A stretch of 64,000 bases of DNA, taken from NCBI RefSeq assembly GCF_001956985.1, contig NZ_CP019082.1, positions 6,448,001 through 6,512,000 on the forward strand. Direction: 5' to 3'. Position numbers and translations under genes: made by a program. The notes beneath the pieces are model-generated. The model searched no databases. It was not told where the DNA came from and worked only from the letters and a program-made list of their open reading frames with translations. The stretch is from Paludisphaera borealis. GTDB taxonomy: Bacteria > Planctomycetota > Planctomycetia > Isosphaerales > Isosphaeraceae. Below are positions 48,201 through 56,604 of the stretch, in pieces. The number at the start of each line of letters is the position of its first letter. Position 1 is the stretch's first letter.

Positions 48201-48927
48201 CTTCCAGGGCGATGGCCTCGGCCTGCTCGAACTGGCGATCCGCCAGCGCGGCGCGGGCGTCCTTGAGCTTGGCCTTGGCGGTCTTGTGATCGCCGACCTT
48301 GCTCGTCTTGACGTCCGCCCCGGCCTTGGGCTTGGCCTTGACTAGCGCCGCGCGGGCCTTGGCGGGGGTGTCGTCGAAGAGGCCCCACTTGACGTCGATC
48401 GCCTCGGCGTCGCTGATCTTCTTCTCAGCGTGGTCGTACTCGCCGAGCAACATCTGCTCGCGAGCCTCATGCAGCAGCCAACGGGCCCGCTGCTTGCCGT
48501 CGGAGGTCGACGCCGCGTCGATCGCCGGCTTCGCAACCGGCGTGGCCTCGACGGCCGCCGCCGGCCGAGCCGGCGCGGAGGACGTCGGATCAACCACCGC
48601 CGTCGTCGGCTCGGCGGCCGAACCGATCCCTCGGACCTTGCCCAACTCCTTGACGTAGGCGTCGAGCGACGTCCGCTCGTCCTCTTGAAGTTGATCGCGA
48701 TACATTGCGGCCGCGTCGAGATACTTCGCGGCGAGATCGAATTGGCCGCTGTTGAACAGCCGCGACCCCGCCTCCAAATACTTGATCGGCGGAACGGGCG
48801 ACGGCTTGCGGGTCGCCGGCGCCTGCGACGGCGAAGCCGCCGCGTCGTCGGGGGACGCACCTTCCGTGGACGCCCCCGTCCCTGCGCCGAGGATCATGAT
48901 GACAGTGAGCGTTCTGAGCCTTCCCAA
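45115..48927 (-). CDS. TPR and secretin N-terminal part (5' part of a frameshifted gene)
   Basis: 1270 codons from TTG 48927, chosen because AAGGAGG lies five bases upstream. Order: signal peptide (RTLTVIMILGAGTGAST), many TPR-like helical repeats (about 35-780; SRLFNSGQFDLAAKYLDAAA, AYAESNFEQAEAYAKRAMEV), an STN-like secretin domain (ISVNFDKQPLSEAITFIANY), then a secretin N-domain (QVSIEVRFITVNDQFFEQIG). A Gly/Ser repeat follows. At about 45408 the frame shifts into Arg-rich shadow sequence, so roughly the last 98 codons here are not genuine. PilQ-like role inferred: outer-membrane channel of the pilus-like machine encoded upstream. Confidence 0.85.
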   Translation of the reverse strand: MGRLRTLTVIMILGAGTGASTEGASPDDAAASPSQAPATRKPSPVPPIKYLEAGSRLFNSGQFDLAAKYLDAAAMYRDQLQEDERTSLDAYVKELGKVRGIGSAAEPTTAVVDPTSSAPARPAAAVEATPVAKPAIDAASTSDGKQRARWLLHEAREQMLLGEYDHAEKKISDAEAIDVKWGLFDDTPAKARAALVKAKPKAGADVKTSKVGDHKTAKAKLKDARAALADRQFEQAEAIALEVKNWNLSYGMFEDNPDKVAAAARALRKRDGIRNTPAKEQASQGVYDVLVQESRQLMKIGRIDDAEAKARQAQRMNVVPSLTDDRAEAVLHDIAMNRAKAKGAAPGSPAEIAEPASNVVEREANALLEKGDQAKAVAKFAEVDRLRSQESGLPTLAVATSKPILDPHVEKSSADEPALAAPGDADKNDSQAAAPTLELAPADAAPAPAAALAPVDAPKLDSAPVADAPANRGEQMLEQARALYTSGNYPAAKQLAGEAKAGKFGIEGKADELLAQIGLAEQGGALSLYESALAAMRKGEVSRARSLLTDVASAGSVLDESLQAKVQELLKNLPIDGEPGGPKGRAVVNDRLQHANDAEALAAQKLNAEVGTKIAEARRLQETDPDKALAIYDQTLKAVKASELSANLARPMVRRLEVAIELTKKDKLIFEEKMKDKTARAEIEIKRLRILEADNAKKARLKEFMDKAQAAYAESNFEQAEAYAKRAMEVDPTEVAASLLVFKSKYERRYKQDVETKAAKEDGAVHAFQEVDIASIADPEVQINGLKFPKNFKDLTKNRLEMNARLAPKKDPHVLVTEAKLREPISVNFDKQPLSEAITFIANYSGLNITIDPKALSDEGLTSSSPVSLNLTNVQLKTVLKLMLRPLGLTCVPEDEVLLITSPQAKDQNTYPQTYYVGDLIMPTNKNAASTPGSTPTPDAASAAVAAGTPAALLGSTAGPNGISVTKEGRPEMDLTPLIQLISNSVAPGTWRITDSTGQDISAGYGLAGGFGGGGAGGAGGIDDNRPPGSITPFFLSISLIIRHTAEVHEQIADLLRQLRRLQDLQVSIEVRFITVNDQFFEQIGVDFDFAINSKSVGKKSTWAFPNNLITGQTGGTTGGTTAGGTGGTTAGGTGGSTGGLGGGSSGGSTGGLGGGSSGGSSGGLGGGSSGGLRRRQQRRPRRRQHRRRQHRRRHRDLLARLPHQPDPRLLQLLPRRTVADGRGHPGRRTLQLLADLAGSVHEHDGQPDRPVQHGGRRRRLAGPGVPERP
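45340..45600. repeat. Gly/Ser-coding tandem repeat in the secretin gene
   Basis: Imperfect units of about 24-36 bp (GAGGCCGCCGCTGCTGCCGC followed by CGCC on the plus strand; GGLGGGSSGG on the minus strand), flanked by Gly-Thr repeats. The unit nearest the 3' end has one extra G at 45408-45409 and changes the reading frame. Confidence 0.9.
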
Positions 48928-49138
48928 CGCGACCTCCTTTCGCCGCCAGTGGACGACCGCCGACTTCCCTGAGAGCGGCCTCGTTCGAGTCCTCACGGCG
49001 ATACACGATTGTGCGATACCTGCGCCCGAACCATTCCGACCGAGCGGAACAGCGCCTTCACCCAGGTGAAAGGTCCTGCGGCGTGTTGTTCGAGGTGTAA
49101 GTGATGATGAGCGCCGAGAACGGGAGAAGTTGCGAGGC

Positions 49139-49167
49139 TGTGTACCCCTTGTCGCACGTCAGGTCAA
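49139..49167 (-). promoter_or_regulatory. candidate sigma70-type promoter of the secretin gene
   Basis: Minus strand: TTGACC (49167-49162), exactly 17-bp spacer, TACACA (49144-49139). It lies about 210 bases before the TTG start at 48927 and just after the terminator of the upstream operon, which makes an independent promoter necessary. Confidence 0.45.
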
Positions 49168-49302
49168 GGGGAAGTACTCCGCTTTGTCGAAATCTCGACT
49201 CCAAACAACCGAATCAACCCTCCCAACCCGCCCAAATACGTTTTTTAAGCCGCCTCAAGCCACACAAAGCCTATCGTGTCTCGGCCCGCTCCGTCCCTCA
49301 AC

Positions 49303-49334
49303 AAAAACACCCCCTCATATGAACGAGGGGGTGT
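49303..49334 (-). terminator. Rho-independent terminator of the pilus-like operon
   Basis: Minus strand: 10-bp perfect stem (ACACCCCCTC / GAGGGGGTGT at 49325-49334 and 49307-49316), 8-nt loop, then a T-run. It lies 46 bp past the stop codon at 49380. Confidence 0.92.
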
Positions 49335-49379
49335 CGCGTGTCGTCGAGATCGGCCGAAAGTCGGCGAGGGCGATGCGGG

Positions 49380-51467
49380 TTAACGACCGCGGCCTCGCGC
49401 GCCGCCGCCGCCCATCATTCCGCCCATCATGCTGCCCATCATTCCGCCGTAGCCGCTGCCCATGCCGTTCTCGCGTTCCTTGTTCGACTCTTTGAGTTCT
49501 CGTTTGTAATTCGTGTCGATGTCTTTGCGCACCGCGTCGAGGCGGTCGTCGGCCTCGTCGCGGACGATGACGGCGCCGTCGGCTCGCAACAGCAGGGCCG
49601 TGGCGGGTCGGGGGAGGCCGCCGCCGGCGAACCCCGTCGGCATGGGCTGCCAGCCGCCGTCGACGTCGAGGACGATCTGGCGGGTGTTGAAATCGATGAG
49701 CTTGAGTTTCTTGCCGGTGCCGTCGGAGACGGGGACGTCCCGGCGCAACGGTTCGCCGATGATCTCGCCCGGCGAGGCTTCAAAGTTCTGGGGGACGGTG
49801 ACGCCGTCCTCGGGGTTGAACCTGATGACCTGGAAGACGACCTTCATGTCCGACTTGGCACCGGCGGGCAGGACGCCCATGGCGTAGGCCGAGACGTCCG
49901 AGGGCATGTGCACCTCGTTGGACGGCTCGCTCCACGGGCCGGTCAGTTCCTTGGACTTGTTGTCGTGGCCCGGGGTGACGTCGTCACGCTTGTAATTGGG
50001 GTTCACGACGACGATGCGGAGGCGGTAGTGATAGGTGGCGTCGGGCTCGGCCGTGAAGTCGAGGGCCCGGACCATGACCTTCTTCTCTTCCGATTTCCAG
50101 AAATCGGTGAGGGAATCCACGCCCGCGACTCCTCCTCCTCCCATTCCCATCCCGCCCATGAAACCGGCTTCACCATCCATCATGCCGCCCATTCCGCCCA
50201 TCATCGAGCTGCCGCCCATCATGCCGCGGCCACCCCGCCCTCCCATCATCCGGCTCATCATTTCGGCACTGCCTCCTGGGCCGCCACCGGCCGAGCCAGG
50301 CCCCTGCATCATACTCCCCATGCTCCCCATCATCCCCATCATTCCCTCGCCGCCGCCGGGGATTGTGGCCGGGGCGACTTCCTTCTTCTCCTTGGGGACA
50401 AGGCTGGCGATATGAACCTTCTCCCAGAGGCCGGCCTTGAGGAACGGCAGCGGGTCGTTCAGGTTCTTGGGGCGTACGTCGTCGGGCGTGAGCTCCTCGT
50501 CTACCTCGGGCAGGTTGTCGAGGATGTCTAGGTTGCGCTTCGAGGCGACGTCTTCCCACTCGCCCCAGGCACCGTCCGACTGTTGCTCCTGGCGCTGGAC
50601 GTCGAGCCGCGAATAGTACGGCTGCGCGGTCGACGGATTCTTGAGAGCGTCGCGGTAGTTGGCGAGCATCTGGGCGTGGTCGAGCGTGGCGGTCACGGCG
50701 ACCCACCGCAGCCCCTTGGTGATCTCCTTGGGGGGCGGCCCCTTGTCCGCGAGCAGCCCGGCCGCTTCCTCGTCCTTGGCGGCGGGCTCGTCCTTGCCGG
50801 AGAGCCGCGCCTGCATCAGCTTACGACGGCGGGCTTCGTCTTCCTTGGCTTCCTTCTCCAGTTCAGCCTGGCTCTTGCCGCCCGACCCCTTGCGAGCCGC
50901 GCCGCCCATCATGCCCCCCATCATGCCGCCCATCATCGAGCCGCCGCCGCCCGCCGCTCCACGACGCCGACGACGACGCGCGGGCTCGGACTTGGGCGCT
51001 TCCTTCTTCTCCGCTTCGAGGATGCGATTCCCCTCGGAGTCCAGCGCGAAGACCAGGGCGCCGCCGCGGCCGGGATACGCATAGACGTTAGCCGGCGCGA
51101 TCAGCTTCGGGTTGTCGCGGATCAGGCCCGCGCCGGGTTCGGGCGTGACCCACTCGCGCGCCGCCCGGAAATCGTCGGCGACCAGGAGGATCTTAGCCGA
51201 CTCTTCCGCCTCCTTGGCGAAATTGGAATTCTTGAGCCCCTGGTCGACCAGGATCTTGAGGATCTCCTCAGGATCTTGGCGACGGGAGATGTTGGATTCC
51301 GACTGCTCCGCGTACTTCTTGATCTGTTCCGGCTTGATGTCGATGGTCGGGCGTTTGAAGGCCATCCCCAGACAGAGGACGAACACGACCGATGCCAAGG
51401 CCACGGCAATCTTGTCGCCGTATCGCAGACCGAAGTCTTTGAGCTTTTCCACTTTGGGGTTGGCCAT
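49380..51467 (-). CDS. single-pass membrane protein with Met/Gly-rich inserts (pilus-like cluster)
   Basis: 695 residues; AGGAGG lies seven bases before the ATG. A short cytoplasmic N-terminus precedes one membrane helix (about 19-36, IAVALASVVFVLCLGMAF), and the rest is extracytoplasmic. It has an Arg-rich patch (RRRRRRG) and three Met/Gly-rich stretches: about 172-190, 371-447 and 669-695 (units like MMGGMMGGMMGG). The folded parts between them match no family that I can name. The topology resembles the Akkermansia Amuc_1099/1100 membrane proteins encoded beside a secretin and a PilM homologue, so it may be the PilN/PilO/PilP-like link between PilM and the secretin. That role is inferred from position. 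Confidence 0.8.
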   Translation of the reverse strand: MANPKVEKLKDFGLRYGDKIAVALASVVFVLCLGMAFKRPTIDIKPEQIKKYAEQSESNISRRQDPEEILKILVDQGLKNSNFAKEAEESAKILLVADDFRAAREWVTPEPGAGLIRDNPKLIAPANVYAYPGRGGALVFALDSEGNRILEAEKKEAPKSEPARRRRRRGAAGGGGSMMGGMMGGMMGGAARKGSGGKSQAELEKEAKEDEARRRKLMQARLSGKDEPAAKDEEAAGLLADKGPPPKEITKGLRWVAVTATLDHAQMLANYRDALKNPSTAQPYYSRLDVQRQEQQSDGAWGEWEDVASKRNLDILDNLPEVDEELTPDDVRPKNLNDPLPFLKAGLWEKVHIASLVPKEKKEVAPATIPGGGEGMMGMMGSMGSMMQGPGSAGGGPGGSAEMMSRMMGGRGGRGMMGGSSMMGGMGGMMDGEAGFMGGMGMGGGGVAGVDSLTDFWKSEEKKVMVRALDFTAEPDATYHYRLRIVVVNPNYKRDDVTPGHDNKSKELTGPWSEPSNEVHMPSDVSAYAMGVLPAGAKSDMKVVFQVIRFNPEDGVTVPQNFEASPGEIIGEPLRRDVPVSDGTGKKLKLIDFNTRQIVLDVDGGWQPMPTGFAGGGLPRPATALLLRADGAVIVRDEADDRLDAVRKDIDTNYKRELKESNKERENGMGSGYGGMMGSMMGGMMGGGGARGRGR

Positions 51468-51593
51468 GCGAGGGCCTCCTGGTTCTAGAGATGACCTCTC
51501 CGGGCGAGGAGAGACGGAATATCGAGGAGTCTGGGAACAGCCGCGCGGCCGACTGCGCGCGAAGCGGGATCGACGACGAATCGGGCGGCCGGG

Positions 51594-53381
51594 CTACGAC
51601 TTGGGCGCCTCGGCCTTGGCATCAGGCGGCGCGGCTTTGGCATCGGCCGGCGCGGCCTTGGGCGTTTCCGTCTTCGGCGTCTCCGCCTTTGGTGCCACGT
51701 CCGGACTCTCGGCCTTCGGCGTTTCCGCCTTGGGAGCTTCCGCCTTCGGCGTCATGACCGGGCTCTCGGCCTTGGGCGTCTCCGTCTTGGGAGCTTCCGC
51801 ATCGGCGGAGTCAGCCTTGGGGGCTTCAGCCTTGGCGGCTTCGCCCTTGGCCGGTTCGTCTCCCGTCGCCGTGGTCGGGGCGTCGGCGTCTCCCGGCGAC
51901 GCGGGGGCCTCGATATCGGCGGGCGGCTGGTTGTAGAAGCGGGCCCGCCCGTAGACGGTCAGCTCGAGGATATTGAAATAGGGGTCGAACAGCGACGTTC
52001 CCTTGATTGATTCGATCGCCTTCTCGGCCTCCTGGCGTTCCTTGGCTCGGTCGACGCTCCGCTGGTCGGTGCCCTTCTTCTCGGCCACGGCCGCGCCTCC
52101 GGCCCCCCCCATCATGCTGCTCATCATGCTGCTCATGCCGCCCATCGAGTCGCCGCCCGGGCCGCCCCGCATGCCGCCGCCGCGAGCCATCATGCTGCTC
52201 ATCATGCTGCTCATGCCGCCGTAGCCCATCGGGCCGGACCGCATGCCGCCGCGACCCATCATGCTACCCATCATGCCGCCCATCATGCCGCCGCTGTATC
52301 CCATGGGAGCGACCCCCTTCTCGGGCTTGACGACCCGGCTCTCCGGGCGTCGCAGCTCGAAGTCCATGACCTCGATCGCCATCGGCGAATTCTCAAGTTC
52401 GACCAGCAAATCCTGGACGTGGTCCTGGTCGATGAGGACGGTCATCATGATCGGCAGGATCTTGTACTGGGTGGCTCCCCCTTCCGGGGTCAGGAACATG
52501 ACGTCCTCGGGCCCCTGTGAGGCACCGGCTCCACGGCCACCCATCCCGCCCCCCATCATGCTGGCCATGGCCATCATGCTGCCGCCGCCCATCCCGCCGG
52601 CTGGCACCTCTTCCTCCTCGGGCTCGTTGGGTGCCTTGATGGCCTCGGGCGCCGTGAGTTCGTCCCCCTTGGCGATCGACCGCTGGTCCTGGGCGGAGGC
52701 GTTGCCGACCTCCAGAACCTTGATCTCCTTCAAACGGGCCGAGTCCCAGTCGGTGGCGTTGCGATTGACGTTGGCGACGACTTCGAGGACGGTCCGCTGA
52801 GCCCAGAGCCGCTCCTGGGACGCCCAGACCTCGCCCAGCTTCGGCGCCTGCTTGTTAAGATCGAAGACCGAGGAACGAAGCAGGACAGCGGAAGGAGGGG
52901 AGGCGACGATTCCCTCGCCCGTGTCGTAGTCGAACGGATGGAAGGTCTTGAAGACCTCGTCGACGTATTTCTGGTAGGCCTCGGTGTAGTCGATGATCGC
53001 GATCTGCACCGCTCCATCAGCGGCCTCGGTGGGCCACTGGCGGCCCCACTTCTTGAACCGCTCTGCGACCGGCTCGGGCCAGGTCAAGAGCGGGGCCTGG
53101 CGGTCATAGAGTTCCTTCCACGCGGTATCGACGTCCTTGGTGAGGACGACGGTCTTCTCCTCGACGATCGGCTTGTAGGCGGGCGTGGGGACGGTCGGCG
53201 AGGCATACTGCTGCACCTCCTTGGCCGCGCTGGTGATCTTGGTGGTCTCGTCGGTCGTCTTCTTCTGGATCGGCCCCGACCCCAGGACGTACGCCCCCCC
53301 CGCGAACAGGGTCGCGGTGACGACCGAGATCCAGAACCGATATTTGACGACCTGGCGGAGGAATTCCTTGAGTTGATCCAT
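51594..53381 (-). CDS. single-pass membrane protein with Met/Gly-rich inserts and Lys/Ala/Pro/Glu repeat tail
   Basis: 595 residues from ATG 53381. One membrane helix near the N-terminus (about 14-34, FWISVVTATLFAGGAYVLGS), then an extracytoplasmic domain (about 40-250), a Met/Gly/Ala stretch (about 260-287), a ferredoxin-like small domain (ILPIMMTVLIDQDHVQDLLV; PilO-like pattern), a long Met/Gly/Ser stretch (about 359-429), a short folded part (NILELTVYGRARFYNQPP), and a tail of about 80 residues built from KAEAPK/TETPKAES-type units. It lies between the PilM-like gene and another membrane-protein gene on the same strand, suggesting a PilN/PilO-like role. Inferred, not shown. Confidence 0.8.
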   Translation of the reverse strand: MDQLKEFLRQVVKYRFWISVVTATLFAGGAYVLGSGPIQKKTTDETTKITSAAKEVQQYASPTVPTPAYKPIVEEKTVVLTKDVDTAWKELYDRQAPLLTWPEPVAERFKKWGRQWPTEAADGAVQIAIIDYTEAYQKYVDEVFKTFHPFDYDTGEGIVASPPSAVLLRSSVFDLNKQAPKLGEVWASQERLWAQRTVLEVVANVNRNATDWDSARLKEIKVLEVGNASAQDQRSIAKGDELTAPEAIKAPNEPEEEEVPAGGMGGGSMMAMASMMGGGMGGRGAGASQGPEDVMFLTPEGGATQYKILPIMMTVLIDQDHVQDLLVELENSPMAIEVMDFELRRPESRVVKPEKGVAPMGYSGGMMGGMMGSMMGRGGMRSGPMGYGGMSSMMSSMMARGGGMRGGPGGDSMGGMSSMMSSMMGGAGGAAVAEKKGTDQRSVDRAKERQEAEKAIESIKGTSLFDPYFNILELTVYGRARFYNQPPADIEAPASPGDADAPTTATGDEPAKGEAAKAEAPKADSADAEAPKTETPKAESPVMTPKAEAPKAETPKAESPDVAPKAETPKTETPKAAPADAKAAPPDAKAEAPKS

Positions 53382-53530
53382 GGTAGTCGGAACCTCGTGC
53401 AGAGAAGCCGTGTGAAGGTTGCGTATCCGTTTCGGGCCCAAGCGGACCGTGAGTGCGACGGCGGGTCCGACGGCGGCCGAGGAGGAACGGTTAATCCCCC
53501 TCACGGCCGACGTCGTCCTGGAGGCCTCGA

Positions 53531-56044
53531 TCAGGACTTGGGCGCCGCGGGGACGGCCGGGCCCTTGGGAACGGCCGAGGCCTTGGGCGCCGGAACCTTG
53601 GCCGCCGGACCGCCGGGCGTGCCGACGGGCGCTCCCGGAGGAGCCGCCTGCGCCGGGGCGGCCGGACCGCTCAGGGCATTGTTGATCGCGTTCTCGATGT
53701 CGGCCGTCTTCTTGCTCGACAGCTTCTCGATCTCGTCGTCCTTGGGAACGGTGACGGCTGGGCTGTTCTTCTCGGCCTCGGACATATCCTCGCGGATCTT
53801 CTTGACTTTGGCCGTACGCTCTTCGATCTGGGCCTTCTCCTCCTCGGGCGTCGTGGGAGCCGCGCCGGGCTCCTCGGGCTTCCAGAGGAACTGGATCAGG
53901 AAGTCGGTCCGGGTGAGCTTGCGAAGCTTCTTCTGGGCTTCGGCGTCCATGGCGCCACCGCCCATGCCCATCCGGCCGCCCATCATCCCGGCCATCATCC
54001 CGGCCATCATTTCGCTCTGGCCGCGGCCACCGCCCATGCCCCCCATCATGCCGCCCATCGGGCCGCCCATGCCCCCCTTGCCGCCACCCTTCATGTTGGC
54101 CATCATGCTCTCCATCATGCCGCCCATGCCGCCGCCGCCCCCCTCACTGGATTCGGGAGGCGCGGCGCGGTCGAGCAGCGGGACGGTCTTGCTGGCCAGG
54201 TTGTTGGTGGCGCTCCCCTTCTCGCTGGTCCAGTTGCGGTCGCTGGTCTGCCAGGCGAGCGCGACGTGGCTGACCCCGTAGAGTCGCAGCGACGGATAGT
54301 TGAGCTTGCTCATGACCTTGCGCGTGAGGAACTCGAAGGGGCCGAATTCCATCCGCTTGGGGTCGTCGGGCTTCAGTTTCTGCTGTTCGGCCGACGGGTA
54401 AGGGTTGTAGTGGTGACCGACGATCTGGATGATCCAGCCCTCGCCGGTGGGGGGATTGGCCACGTCGTAGGGGTGCATCAGCCGCTTGAACGGGGGATCA
54501 AGCGTATCGAACCACTCGGTGGCCACGTCGGTCCGCCAGACCGGCTTGATGACGTCGATGTGGACCGTGAGCTTCTCGATCGCGTACTCGTCGGCCGGAT
54601 CGTTGGCCTTCAAGCCGTATTCCCGGGTCGGATCGGGGAAGTACGAGCTGATCATCCGGAGGAACTGGGGCCACATCCCCCGGTTGGTGGGGTCGATGAT
54701 GAGCGACTTGCCCTCCTCGTACTTGGCCTTGAAGGCACCCTGGGCGGTGGTAAGGCCGGACTTGATCTCGGCCCCGCGCTTGGAGACGCTGGTCGCCTGG
54801 TCGACGGCCTCCTTGAACTGGTGGGTCGACACCTTGGCAAAGGCCCGGTAGTCCCCCAGGACGAATAGCGAGCTGAGCCCGAGCATGATCAGGGCCGACG
54901 CGGCCAGCGCCCAGGGCTTCTTGGCACGGATCATCCGGATGCGCTCGATCTCCGGAGGGAGCAGGTTGGTGCTGAGGCCGCCGCGAGCCACCCCCTGAAC
55001 ACCCAGGCCGTAGGCGACGGCGAACGACGCCAGATTGTCCTGGAACTGCGGGGCCCCCTTGACCTCCTCGCCTTCGAGCCGGACGAAATCGTCGAGCTTC
55101 TCGACCTCCTGGCTGAGGTTCTGCTGGAGGAACTTCTGGAGGCCGGGGAGCTTGAAGCCGTTTCCCAGGCCGACGACCTTGCGGATCTTCGACGACCGGT
55201 TGATGCTCGAATAGAACCCGATCGAGCGGTTGACCTCGCTCGTGAAGTCGTTGAACACGCCCCGCATGGCCGTGAAGATGGCCCGGGGGTCGGGCGCCTT
55301 GGTGGCGTTCCGCTTCAGGTGCTCGGCCTTGGCGAAGGTGAGCTTCAGCTCCTTGGTCAGGGCGCGGGTGAAGTGGTTGCCGCCGATCGGCACGTTGCGC
55401 TGCCAGATCCGGGTGCCGTCGGTGATGATCAGGTCGGTGTTGTCGGCCCCGATGTCGATGAGGACCACCGAGTCCTTCGACCCACTCCCCTTGATCTGGT
55501 CGTAGGCGATGAAGTTGTAGAGCGCGATCGGGGCCATCTGGACGATGTCGACCTCGATGCCGGCGACCGCGAGGGGCAGAATGGCCCGGTTGATCTGGTC
55601 GCGCTTCATGGCGAACAGGCCGACCTCGGCCATCATGAACTCGTCGTCGCCCGTCTCGTCGTCGTCGTCGCCGATCTGCTGATAGGCCCAGACGACCTCG
55701 TCAAGCGCGAACGGGATCTGCTGCTTGGCCTCGAACTTGACGATGTCGGGAATCCGCTTCTTCTCAACCGGCGGCAGCTTGATGAACTTGACCAACCCCG
55801 CCTGGCCGGGGACCGCGATGGCCACCTTGCACCCCTTGAGGTCGTTGCGGTCGGTGAACGTCGCCAGCGCCTCGCGAACCAACTCCTCGGAGTCGGCGTC
55901 GGGCTGGCTGAGGATTTTGGGATACTCGATATAGTCGAACGCCTCGGCCACGACCTGTTCGGGAGTCGGCCCCGGAACCAATTTGAGCGCCTTGAGCGCG
56001 GCCTGACCGATGTCGATCGCCCAGACGGCCTGGATCTTCGCCAT
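53531..56044 (-). CDS. PilM-like actin-fold pilus assembly protein fused to a membrane domain
   Basis: 837 residues from ATG 56044 with AGGAG nine bases upstream. The first about 380 residues are a PilM/FtsA-like ATP-binding fold: AVWAIDIGQAALKALKLVPG, IAVPGQAGLVKFIKLPPVEK, VVLIDIGADNTDLIITDG (phosphate loops) and VVGLGNGFKLPGLQKFLQ. Then comes one membrane helix (about 395-415, ALAASALIMLGLSSLFVLGD) and an extracytoplasmic PilN-like part, with a Met/Gly-rich insert (about 630-700) and a Pro/Ala tail. A PilM-PilN fusion would join cytoplasmic and periplasmic steps of pilus-like assembly. Akkermansia Amuc_1101 is a comparable PilM homologue. Confidence 0.88.
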   Translation of the reverse strand: MAKIQAVWAIDIGQAALKALKLVPGPTPEQVVAEAFDYIEYPKILSQPDADSEELVREALATFTDRNDLKGCKVAIAVPGQAGLVKFIKLPPVEKKRIPDIVKFEAKQQIPFALDEVVWAYQQIGDDDDETGDDEFMMAEVGLFAMKRDQINRAILPLAVAGIEVDIVQMAPIALYNFIAYDQIKGSGSKDSVVLIDIGADNTDLIITDGTRIWQRNVPIGGNHFTRALTKELKLTFAKAEHLKRNATKAPDPRAIFTAMRGVFNDFTSEVNRSIGFYSSINRSSKIRKVVGLGNGFKLPGLQKFLQQNLSQEVEKLDDFVRLEGEEVKGAPQFQDNLASFAVAYGLGVQGVARGGLSTNLLPPEIERIRMIRAKKPWALAASALIMLGLSSLFVLGDYRAFAKVSTHQFKEAVDQATSVSKRGAEIKSGLTTAQGAFKAKYEEGKSLIIDPTNRGMWPQFLRMISSYFPDPTREYGLKANDPADEYAIEKLTVHIDVIKPVWRTDVATEWFDTLDPPFKRLMHPYDVANPPTGEGWIIQIVGHHYNPYPSAEQQKLKPDDPKRMEFGPFEFLTRKVMSKLNYPSLRLYGVSHVALAWQTSDRNWTSEKGSATNNLASKTVPLLDRAAPPESSEGGGGGMGGMMESMMANMKGGGKGGMGGPMGGMMGGMGGGRGQSEMMAGMMAGMMGGRMGMGGGAMDAEAQKKLRKLTRTDFLIQFLWKPEEPGAAPTTPEEEKAQIEERTAKVKKIREDMSEAEKNSPAVTVPKDDEIEKLSSKKTADIENAINNALSGPAAPAQAAPPGAPVGTPGGPAAKVPAPKASAVPKGPAVPAAPKS

Positions 56045-56604
56045 GCGGTGAAACTCCTCTTGAGTCAAAAGGGGCCGGCGGCCCACGAGCCGGGGGCGTT
56101 CGCCGTATCAATAATGTGAGTCGAGATTTCGGATCGAAAAGCGGACCATCGACGCGCCACGGCCCGACGCCGCGAACGGCGAAAACCAGCGGGGCGACGT
56201 TGATACCGAAGTCGATTCGAGCGAACGATTGGAACTTGAAAGGCCGAAACCCGGCCTGAACCTCGGGCGCTCAGGGGGCCTCGATCGCGATTCCACTAAC
56301 TTGGATGCGGCGCAAGTGCGAAAAGTTCCGGCGGGTTCCGCCGATTCGGCCTCGATCGGGAATGTCGAGCCGGCTTGACCGACCCAGACCTCCCGATCGG
56401 AACCACCCTCGCCTACTGGTCAGTCTACCACACCCAGGTCACGGCGGATCGACTTCGGAATCAAGGTTCCAAAGTCCATCATCTTGAACGGATTCTGTCA
56501 ACGACCTGGCCCCGCGAAGGGTCAAGAACGACGACCTCGGGCAACATCAAAACCTGGGAGACGTGCGGCCGCCCGGGCGGCAGTGCGCCGGGCGACTCTC
56601 CTTT
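56045..56604. other. intergenic region upstream of the PilM-like gene
   Basis: About 560 bp. It should hold the promoter of the pilus-like operon. A short GC palindrome (GCCGCCCGGGCGGC, about 56568-56581) lies near the end of the upstream gene and might act in termination. No gene is apparent. Confidence 0.4.

Larger units (their letters stand above)
48928..49379. other. intergenic region upstream of the secretin gene
   Basis: About 450 bp holding a promoter candidate for the secretin gene (49139-49167) and the terminator of the upstream pilus-like operon (49303-49334). No gene is seen. Confidence 0.6.

Noticed and set aside
45343-48345. 1000-codon plus-strand open frame across the secretin gene
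   Set aside because: Antisense shadow of a high-GC gene; Arg/Leu/Val/Asp-rich without domains, while the minus strand has TPR and secretin motifs.
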